Assembly (NCBI GenBank): GCA_031264885.1
Contig: JAISDM010000108.1
Location: 1 to 10,351, forward strand
Reading direction: 5' to 3'
Source of the DNA: Peptococcaceae bacterium
GTDB lineage: Bacteria; Bacillota; Peptococcia; DRI-13; UBA5745
DNA length: 10,351 nt
Below, piece after piece: positions 1 to 4,227 of this stretch (positions are counted from its first letter, which is position 1; each line of letters opens with the position of its first letter). A program made the position numbers and the translations under genes. Under the pieces are notes generated by a model that saw only the letters and a list, made by a program, of their open reading frames with translations, made no database searches and was not told where the DNA came from.

Positions 1-795
1 GAGGATATGAATCTGACAGTCGCTTTACATCTCGGCTTTGCGTGTACAATGAGGATTGGCGAAATACTTGGACTGACATGGGATGGTGTGGATGTAAGCG
101 ACAGCGCGTTAGAAAGTAATTCGTGCCATTTGCTCGTAAGTAAAGAGCTTCAACGGATAAATATCGAATACATTGATAAACTCCAAGCCAACGAGATTTT
201 TTTCAGATTCCCGAACATTATGCCCAATTCAAAATCCGTTCTCATCCTGAAGAAACCGAAGACAGAATCCAGCAGCCGCAAAATATGGATACCCAGGACG
301 GCCGCCGAAAGCCTCCGGGTGCAAAAAGCGAATCAAGCGGAGCAAAGGGATCTTTTTGGCGATATTTATACCGATTATAATATGGTCGTCGCCGGCAACA
401 CAGGATATCCTGTCGAACACCGAATCATTCATAAGGCTATGAATAAACTCATCGCCGAGCACGGGCTTCCAAAGGTCGTTTTTCACTCCCTCCGCCATTC
501 CAGCACAACCGCTAAACTGAAGCTGACAAACGGAGATTTGAAAGCGACGCAGGGCGATACAGGGCACGCAAACGCCGCTATGATTATGGATTTGTACGCT
601 CACATTCAAGACGACGACAGAGTGGAAACCGCGCGAAAGTTTGAGCGGGAGATCTATGGCCGGGGGCAGCAGAGCAAAACCGGCAAAAATGAGCTGGAGG
701 TTCAGCGGCTTCTGCAAGAGGCGCTTGCGTCGCCTGAGATCGTGGCGACGCTGGCAAAACTCGTCGCCGCCCAACAAAGTGTTAGCCAAATTTAG
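1..795 (+). CDS. Tyrosine recombinase (phage/ICE-type integrase), C-terminal catalytic part, 5' end outside window
   Basis: This is a site-specific DNA recombinase of the tyrosine family, which would integrate and excise a mobile element. The frame is open from base 1, so the ATG at 7 is probably internal, and the N-terminal arm-binding and core-binding domains lie left of the window. Counting from that ATG, the catalytic residues are Arg16 (in TMRIGEILGL), the beta-hairpin Lys85 (in PKTESSSRK), His160 and Arg163 (FHSLRHSS), His187 (GDTGHA) and the nucleophile Tyr197 (DLYAHI), so the active site is complete. The segment SKELQR...FPN before Lys85 resembles integrases of clostridial phages and integrative elements. 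A tail of about 65 residues follows the nucleophile. The gene is more AT-rich than its neighbours and points towards a tRNA-Arg locus about 350 bases away, which suggests that locus as the attachment site. Family assignment is firm; the type of element is inferred. Confidence 0.93.
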   Translation, partial: EDMNLTVALHLGFACTMRIGEILGLTWDGVDVSDSALESNSCHLLVSKELQRINIEYIDKLQANEIFFRFPNIMPNSKSVLILKKPKTESSSRKIWIPRTAAESLRVQKANQAEQRDLFGDIYTDYNMVVAGNTGYPVEHRIIHKAMNKLIAEHGLPKVVFHSLRHSSTTAKLKLTNGDLKATQGDTGHANAAMIMDLYAHIQDDDRVETARKFEREIYGRGQQSKTGKNELEVQRLLQEALASPEIVATLAKLVAAQQSVSQI

Positions 796-872
796 CCTCG
801 TTAGCTCGTGTTAGCCAAACGGTCATTTCTGTTAGCCTGGAAGGTAAAAATCCCATGAACCTGTTAGCCAAA
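781..872 (+). repeat. Short direct repeats GTTAGCCAAA at the 3' end of the integrase gene
   Basis: The 10-mer GTTAGCCAAA occurs exactly at 781-790, 810-819 and 863-872. The shorter core TTAGCC or TTAGCT also occurs at 792, 801 and 832. The first copy lies inside the last codons of the integrase gene. Clustered, same-orientation short repeats beside an integrase gene resemble arm-type or accessory-factor binding sites near an attachment site. That role is inferred from position only. Confidence 0.6.
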
Positions 873-899
873 GTTTTTGATCATCAATACCCAAAACTT

Positions 900-928
900 G
901 TATGCCGAAACCTATATCGCAGGCATAC
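900..928. repeat. Inverted repeat GTATGCC / GGCATAC
   Basis: A perfect 7-bp inverted repeat (900-906 and 922-928) with a 15-base loop lies immediately left of the terminator T-tract. It could be a second hairpin after the terminator or a protein-binding dyad. Its function is unknown. Confidence 0.45.
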
Positions 929-963
929 AAAAAAAGCGCCGCGATTCCGAAAAACCGCGGCGC
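929..963 (-). terminator. Rho-independent terminator, minus strand
   Basis: Read on the minus strand, a perfect 8-bp stem GCGCCGCG / CGCGGCGC (956-963 with 936-943) closes a 12-base loop and is followed directly by seven T residues (935-929). The plus strand has no T-run after the stem, so it works in one direction. It lies downstream of tRNA-Arg and would end transcripts from the tRNA and any read-through from rdgB. Confidence 0.85.
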
Positions 964-971
964 ATCAATGA

Positions 972-996
972 TTTCAAGCACGCCAGGAGGGATTCG
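972..996. repeat. 25-bp direct repeat, copy 1: duplicate of the tRNA-Arg 3' end
   Basis: This is identical over 25 bp to 1143-1167. Read on the minus strand, it covers the second half of the T-arm, the 3' acceptor strand and about 7 bases of downstream flank of tRNA-Arg. The match stops inside the T-loop. Duplicated tRNA 3' ends are the usual footprint of integrase attachment sites, so this may be an att core copy. Confidence 0.75.
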
Positions 997-1028
997 CCAG
1001 CCCTGCGCCTCCGGCTTGGTCTGATGGC

Positions 1029-1112
1029 TTGGCGCAAGCGCCCGCGCCACGTTTTGCTTCGCAAAACGCCCTCGCGGGTTCGAATCCCACGAGGGCGCTA
1101 CGCATTGCGTAG
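1029..1112. repeat. Run of short perfect hairpins with tiny loops
   Basis: Consecutive palindromes fill this stretch: GGCGC-AA-GCGCC (1031-1042), an 8-bp stem with loop TTC (1050-1068), a long hairpin at 1067-1097, and CTACGC-ATT-GCGTAG (1098-1112). Adjacent hairpins touch or share one or two bases. Such packing is typical of non-coding structured repeats, not of a gene. Its function is unknown. Confidence 0.6.
1067..1097 (+). other. tRNA-like minihelix (acceptor stem plus T-arm only)
   Basis: The 5' strand CGCCCTC (1067-1073) is followed directly by a T-arm-like GCGGG-TTCGAAT-CCCAC (1074-1090) and then GAGGGCG (1091-1097), which pairs with the 5' strand. This is what remains of a tRNA if positions 8-48 are removed: a 7-bp acceptor stem stacked on a 5-bp T-stem (one C-A mismatch) with the canonical TTCGAAT T-loop. 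It may be a decayed tRNA or an independent structured element. There is no anticodon, so it is not a working tRNA. Confidence 0.45.
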
Positions 1113-1142
1113 TTGATCTATTTCACGTCTGTATGACGCTTG

Positions 1143-1167
1143 TTTCAAGCACGCCAGGAGGGATTCG
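1143..1167. repeat. 25-bp direct repeat, copy 2: within the intact tRNA-Arg and its 3' flank
   Basis: This copy is identical to 972-996 and starts 171 bp from it. It comprises the 3' end of the intact tRNA-Arg (1150-1167) plus 7 bases of flank. Copy 1 lacks the rest of the tRNA, so this is the parental or functional copy. Confidence 0.75.
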
Positions 1168-1223
1168 AACCCCCGACTCACGCCTTAGAAGGGCGTTACT
1201 CTATCCTGCTGAGTTACTGGCGC
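1150..1223 (-). tRNA. tRNA-Arg(UCU)
   Basis: The minus strand folds as a complete cloverleaf of 74 bases. The acceptor stem is GCGCCAG / CTGGCGT (one terminal G-U). The D-arm is ACTC...GAGT, and the anticodon stem is ACGCC / GGCGT around loop CTTCTAA, giving anticodon TCT (reads AGA). The variable loop is GAGTC, and the T-arm is GGGGG-TTCGAAT-CCCTC with one G-U pair. The discriminator base is G and CCA is not encoded. An extended -10 promoter lies just upstream and a strong terminator about 190 bases downstream. Its D-arm (TAACTCAGCAGGATAGAGTA) departs from the more canonical sequence kept in the truncated copy at 1265-1303. Confidence 0.93.
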
Positions 1224-1231
1224 ATATACAA

Positions 1232-1240
1232 ATTATACCA
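1232..1240 (-). promoter_or_regulatory. Extended -10 promoter of tRNA-Arg
   Basis: On the minus strand TGG-TATAAT is a perfect extended -10 element, ending 8 bases before the first base of the tRNA. No good -35 is seen at 16-18 bp (best TGGCTT), as is usual for extended -10 promoters. Confidence 0.65.
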
Positions 1241-1264
1241 AATTGGCTGTAGGCAAGCCACTAA

Positions 1265-1303
1265 TTAGAAGGCCGTTGCTCTATCCAACTGAGCTACTGG
1301 CGC
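1265..1303 (-). pseudogene. Truncated tRNA-Arg: 5' half only, broken at the anticodon loop
   Basis: The minus strand reads as a normal tRNA 5' half: acceptor strand GCGCCAG, D-arm TAGCTCAGTTGGATAGAGCA, anticodon-stem strand ACGGC and loop CTTCTAA. It should then continue GCCGT but instead reads TTAGT, with no 3' half. The break is exactly after position 38. The acceptor strand and the upstream flank (GTATAC versus GTATAT) match the intact tRNA at 1150-1223, so the two are duplicates. A break at the anticodon loop is one of the classic crossover positions of tyrosine integrases. Confidence 0.8.
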
Positions 1304-1308
1304 GTATA

Positions 1309-1328
1309 CAAAAACTTGCTCCGAAGCA
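1309..1328 (-). terminator. Weak possible terminator after rdgB
   Basis: The minus strand has a short stem TGCT-TCGG-AGCA (1328-1317) followed by AGTTTTTG. The stem is only 4 bp, so termination here may be leaky and rdgB transcripts may continue through the tRNA region to the strong terminator at 929-963. Confidence 0.3.
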
Positions 1329-1360
1329 CTGCCTTAGTGTATCAGAGAAAGCCGCGGCAG

Positions 1361-2344
1361 TCAAGTCCGCCGGTTTTGGTTCCCGATGAAATCTTTCAAA
1401 GCGGGGATCAGCGATTGAATCGCCTGGCTCCGGTGACTGATTTTGTTTTTTTCTTCCATAGAGAGCTGCGCCATGCTTAAAGAGGATCCTTCCGGCTGAA
1501 AGATCGGATCATAGCCGAAGCCCTTGGTTCCCACCGCGTTTATGAGGATCCTGCCCCGGCATTCTCCCTGGGCGGCAAATTCCTGGCCATCGGGCAGCAC
1601 CAATATCATAAAGCAAATAAAACGGGCCTGCCGTTTGCTGGGTGGCAATCCCCACAGTTTTGTCAAAACCTTCTCATAATTTTGCGTGTCGCTGCTTGAT
1701 TCCCCGGCGTAACGGGCGGAGCGGACGCCCGGCTCGCCGTCCAGCGCTTCCACTTCAAGCCCGGAATCGTCCGCGAGAACCAGCATTCCCGTTTGCCGGT
1801 GTACCGCGCGGGCTTTGATTATGGCGTTTTCCAGAAAGGTGCCGCCGGTTTCCGTCATCATCGATTCCAGTTTTTTCATCCGCAGCGCGGCGCGCTCTCC
1901 AGGACTGCCGGCGCGCAAATTCTCGCCGTCGCCGTCACCCTCATCCTCATCATCATCGTCATCATCGTCATCATCGTCATCGTCATCTTCGTCTTCGTCA
2001 TCATCGTCATCATCGTCATCGCCGTCATCGTCATCATCGTCATCATCGTCATCGTCATCATCATCATCGTCATCGCCGTCATCATCATCATCATCATCAT
2101 CGTCATCTTTATCATCGCCGTTGTCTTCATCATCATCGCCGTACTCTTCCGCGTCATCCTCTTCGGCGCTTTCGCCGTCCTCGCCGGCGGCGGCCTTCAG
2201 AGCCTCTTTTTTTCGCTCCTCATTTTCCCAAAAGGACTGGAGATCCGTCAATGTCCAAATTTCAGCGGACACGTCTTTCAGAAGCTCCGCCAGCTCCCTG
2301 ACTTTCCCTTGATTATGGGTCGCCATTAAGATTTTAGTAATCAT
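1361..2344 (-). CDS. rdgB: ITP/XTP (non-canonical purine NTP) pyrophosphatase with a large Asp-rich insertion
   Basis: RdgB/HAM1-family enzymes hydrolyse ITP, dITP and XTP to monophosphates in the cytoplasm and keep deaminated purines out of nucleic acids. The start is ATG at 2344 (MITKILMATHNQGK), with GGAGG nine bases upstream; it overlaps the rph stop by 11 bases. Family motifs are present: THNQGKVREL (9-18), TFLENAIIKAR (169-179), LADDSGLEVEALDGEPG (190-206), RSARYAGE (208-215), GTKGFGYDPIF (272-282) and ISHRSQAI (302-309). The protein has 327 residues, against about 200 usual. The excess is an insertion at about residues 40-163, between TLTDL and TETGGTFLENA, which are close together in E. 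coli RdgB. It contains 48 Asp residues in runs of 10, 17, 8 and 13 broken by Gly or Glu-Asp-Glu. The insertion is in frame and all catalytic motifs are intact, so the enzyme is probably active with a disordered acidic loop. Confidence 0.93.
   Translation of the reverse strand: MITKILMATHNQGKVRELAELLKDVSAEIWTLTDLQSFWENEERKKEALKAAAGEDGESAEEDDAEEYGDDDEDNGDDKDDDDDDDDDDGDDDDDDDDDDDDDDDDDGDDDDDDDDEDEDDDDDDDDDDDDDEDEGDGDGENLRAGSPGERAALRMKKLESMMTETGGTFLENAIIKARAVHRQTGMLVLADDSGLEVEALDGEPGVRSARYAGESSSDTQNYEKVLTKLWGLPPSKRQARFICFMILVLPDGQEFAAQGECRGRILINAVGTKGFGYDPIFQPEGSSLSMAQLSMEEKNKISHRSQAIQSLIPALKDFIGNQNRRT
1922..2110. repeat. GAT/GAC trinucleotide microsatellite inside rdgB
   Basis: On the coding (minus) strand this is an almost unbroken series of GAT and GAC codons with a few GGC, GGT, GAG and GAA codons. 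The pure Asp stretches are 1949-1987, 1997-2020, 2024-2074 and 2078-2107. The mixed use of GAT and GAC makes it an imperfect repeat, more stable than a pure one, but slippage would change length by whole codons and keep the frame. Confidence 0.95.
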
Positions 2345-3065
2345 AAAAAGCCGCCTCCAACTTACGCTTTTGATATTGGATGATTTGTTCAACGCCAACC
2401 CAAGCCAAATCAATGAACCGATCCAATTCCTTCCTGGAAAAAGGCTCCTGTTCGGCGGTGCCTTGAATCTCGATTAGGTTTCCTGAGCCGGTCATGGCCA
2501 CATTCATATCCACGGCGGCTTTTGAGTCCTCTTTATAATCCAGATCCAGACAGTGTTCATTCTGGATTTTGCCCACACTTACCGCCGCAAGCCAGTCTTT
2601 AACCGGCATTTGTTTTATCAGGCCGCGGTTCAGAAGCTTGCGCGCCGCCAGAATCAGCGCCACATAAGCTCCGGAGATAGAAGCGGTTCGCGTGCCGCCG
2701 TCCGCCTGGACTACATCGCAGTCCAAAATCACGGTCCTTTCGCCCAGCAAGGTCAGGTCCGTCACAGCCCTCAAAGACCGGCCGATGAGCCTTTGAATCT
2801 CCTGGGTGCGCCCGGTCAGTTTGCCCCGGGCCGCTTCCCGCGGGGTTCTGACCAAGGTCGCCCTCGGAAGCATCGCGTATTCCGCGGTCAGCCAGCCTTG
2901 TCCCATTCCTTTTAAGAAGGAAGGCACTTTTTCCTCAACGGACGCGTTGCACAGCACTTTGGTATTTCCGATTTCAAATAAAACCGATCCGTCCGCCCAA
3001 GGCACATAATTTAACGTCATACTCAGTCGTCTCAATTCATCCGGCTTTCTGCCGCTATCTCGCAC
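2334..3065 (-). CDS. rph: Ribonuclease PH
   Basis: RNase PH is a phosphate-dependent 3'-5' exoribonuclease that trims tRNA 3' ends and helps degrade structured RNA; it forms a hexamer in the cytoplasm. The 243-residue product is full length and aligns from the first residues with the family (RDSGRKPDELR, then GNTKVLCNASVEEKVP, GWLTAEYAMLPRAT). The phosphate- and RNA-binding region GRTQEIQRLIGRSLRAV and the catalytic CDVVQADGGTRTASI are intact. So is the C-terminal DMNVAMTGSGNLIEIQGTAE. The start is GTG at 3065, preceded by GGAGGAGG, and lies inside the 3' end of murI (34-base overlap). Coupling to murI and rdgB by overlaps indicates one operon with translational coupling. In tRNA genes without encoded CCA, as here, 3' trimming by such enzymes is relevant. 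Confidence 0.97.
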   Translation of the reverse strand: MRDSGRKPDELRRLSMTLNYVPWADGSVLFEIGNTKVLCNASVEEKVPSFLKGMGQGWLTAEYAMLPRATLVRTPREAARGKLTGRTQEIQRLIGRSLRAVTDLTLLGERTVILDCDVVQADGGTRTASISGAYVALILAARKLLNRGLIKQMPVKDWLAAVSVGKIQNEHCLDLDYKEDSKAAVDMNVAMTGSGNLIEIQGTAEQEPFSRKELDRFIDLAWVGVEQIIQYQKRKLEAAFYDY

Positions 3066-3925
3066 GCCGCCTCCTCCTTATCCAAAACAACCCGGTCGAC
3101 ATCCTGAATTTTCATTCCGAGGAAAAAAGATCCGAAATAAGCGAATTGATCCGGATCGCCGCTGCATATAAACCGGTGTTCCGGCAATCCCCGCAGCATC
3201 TTGAGGTAGTTTTTCTCAAAAAGGATGGCCTTTGCCTGATTGACCGTTTCCCAGGCGGGATCGATCAGACGGACGCCGTCTCCCATAAAAGATTGTATCG
3301 CTTCCGACAAAAACGGATAATGGGTGCATCCGAAAATCAGGGAACGGATCCCCTGATCCTTCAGAGGCGCCAGGCACTCCCTCACAGCCTTGGCAGCCTC
3401 GGAGCCGTTTACCTTGCCGGCCTCCACCAGAGGCACAAAGGGAGGGCAGGCGACCACATAAGACTTCCTCTCAGGCGCCTCGCGCGCCAAAATCCTCTGA
3501 TAAACGCCGCTCTGCGCAGTCGCCTGCGTAGCGATCACGCCGATCGGCCCGCTTCCGCCGTTTCTTAGAGCACTGTGGATTCCGGGCTCAATGACGCCGA
3601 CCACAGGCACCGGACTGCGGGCGTTAATAAGCTCATAGGCCAGAGCCGTGCTGGAGTTGCAAGCGATGATAATCATTTTACAGCCCTGCCGAATCAAATA
3701 GTCGGATATTCTGAGGGCAAAACCCTGTAATTCCTGCGGATCCCGCCCGCCATAAGGCACATGAGCCGTATCCCCGTAATAGAGTACCGCCTCCATAGGT
3801 AATTGTTGAGACAATGCTTTCATAACCGTCAAGCCGCCCATACCGGAATCAAAAACACCAATCGGCGCTTTTAAATCAATGATTTTCCTCACCCGCTTCA
3901 TCTTATCTTTAAAGAGTCCGTCCAT
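3032..3925 (-). CDS. murI: Glutamate racemase
   Basis: MurI interconverts L- and D-glutamate without a cofactor, supplying D-glutamate for peptidoglycan. With the start at ATG 3925 the product has 297 residues. Motifs: PIGVFDSGMGGLTV with Asp26, the first catalytic Cys89 in IIACNSSTA, VIEPG (111-115), and the second catalytic Cys200 in FGCTHYPF. The frame stays open to 4105, but the extra N-terminus has no family counterpart and is translated from the promoter and repeat region, so 3925 is preferred; GGGG lies 11 bases upstream. ATG 3901 (MKRVRK) is a possible later start. The last 45 or so residues (from RFICSGDPDQF) match the C-terminal extension common in clostridial MurI. First gene of the murI-rph-rdgB operon. 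Confidence 0.95.
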   Translation of the reverse strand: MDGLFKDKMKRVRKIIDLKAPIGVFDSGMGGLTVMKALSQQLPMEAVLYYGDTAHVPYGGRDPQELQGFALRISDYLIRQGCKMIIIACNSSTALAYELINARSPVPVVGVIEPGIHSALRNGGSGPIGVIATQATAQSGVYQRILAREAPERKSYVVACPPFVPLVEAGKVNGSEAAKAVRECLAPLKDQGIRSLIFGCTHYPFLSEAIQSFMGDGVRLIDPAWETVNQAKAILFEKNYLKMLRGLPEHRFICSGDPDQFAYFGSFFLGMKIQDVDRVVLDKEEAACEIAAESRMN

Positions 3926-3949
3926 ATCATCATATGCCCCTAGTATCTT

Positions 3950-3978
3950 AGTATAACCAAAGATGAGCCAAAGGACAA
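3950..3978 (-). promoter_or_regulatory. Promoter of the murI-rph-rdgB operon
   Basis: On the minus strand TTGTCC (3978-3973) and TATACT (3955-3950) are separated by 17 bases. Transcription would start near 3943, giving a leader of about 18 bases before ATG 3925. This supports the chosen murI start. Confidence 0.6.
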
Positions 3979-4093
3979 CCAGAAAAAATCCAATCTGCAA
4001 TCGCGGCTTGAAAAAAATTCCCCTTGCTTGGATGGGTGGCAGCCTGTGGCTGACAGGGGGTGAATCCGTGACGGAATTTCGGCGCATGCCAAA

Positions 4094-4166
4094 GACGGGC
4101 GGCAAAATGCCGCCCCTACGAGTGCATCATTCAAGGTATTGTAGGGGCGGAATTTTGCCGCCCGTC
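4094..4166. repeat. REPIN-like palindromic element, copy 1
   Basis: Two 26-base arms (4094-4119 and 4141-4166) are reverse complements at 25 of 26 positions, separated by 21 bases. Each arm is itself a hairpin (GGGCGGCA...TGCCGCCC type) next to an inward-facing GTAG, the tetranucleotide typical of REP sequences moved by REP-associated tyrosine transposases. A second copy lies at 7926-7994. The two spacers match best when one copy is reverse-complemented, so the copies are in opposite orientation. Confidence 0.8.
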
Positions 4167-4227
4167 ACCATCCGGGAACGTCAAAAACCGCGTTGTTCAC
4201 GCAATATATCGTGTGTCATTCTAATTT

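Larger units (their letters stand above)
796..1149. other. Gene-free junction region rich in repeats and hairpins
   Basis: No convincing protein gene lies here. The stretch holds the downstream integrase-side repeats, an inverted repeat, a minus-strand terminator, one copy of a tRNA-3'-end repeat, and a row of tight hairpins at about 1030-1112. It looks like the end of an integrated element abutting the tRNA-Arg locus. Confidence 0.6.
3926..4227. other. Intergenic region between murI and the NHL-SLH gene
   Basis: No gene is seen in these 302 bases. They hold the murI promoter (3950-3978), small hairpins at 4040-4052 (CAGCC-TGT-GGCTG) and 4065-4075 (TCCGT-G-ACGGA), and the REPIN-like element at 4094-4166. 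The last 60 bases before the NHL-SLH stop codon show nothing clear, and no canonical terminator for that gene is visible. Confidence 0.6.

Noticed and set aside
781..872. CRISPR array from the GTTAGCCAAA repeats
   Set aside because: Repeats are only 10 bases, spacings are irregular (29 and 53) and no cas genes are present.
877..1116. Small open frame in the junction region
   Set aside because: Runs through hairpins and tRNA-like sequence; no ribosome binding site and no recognisable protein features.
1328..1361. ACTGCC/GGCAGT inverted repeat after rdgB as a terminator
   Set aside because: Only 6 bp with a 22-base loop and competing pairings; too weak to call.
1793..2329. Plus-strand open frames giving Ser-rich and Ile/Val-rich proteins opposite rdgB
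   Set aside because: They are translations of the same GAY repeat in other frames; no ribosome binding site, and the minus-strand RdgB motifs prove the real frame.
2345..2413. RdgB N-terminal extension from 2413
   Set aside because: It lies wholly within rph coding sequence; ATG 2344 has GGAGG at the right distance and matches the family start.
3926..4134. N-terminal extension of MurI with a hydrophobic segment (FFLVVLWLIF), which would make a membrane-bound racemase
   Set aside because: It overlaps a plausible promoter and a REPIN; family members start near the DSG motif, and ATG 3925 fits the promoter and a Shine-Dalgarno-like GGGG.
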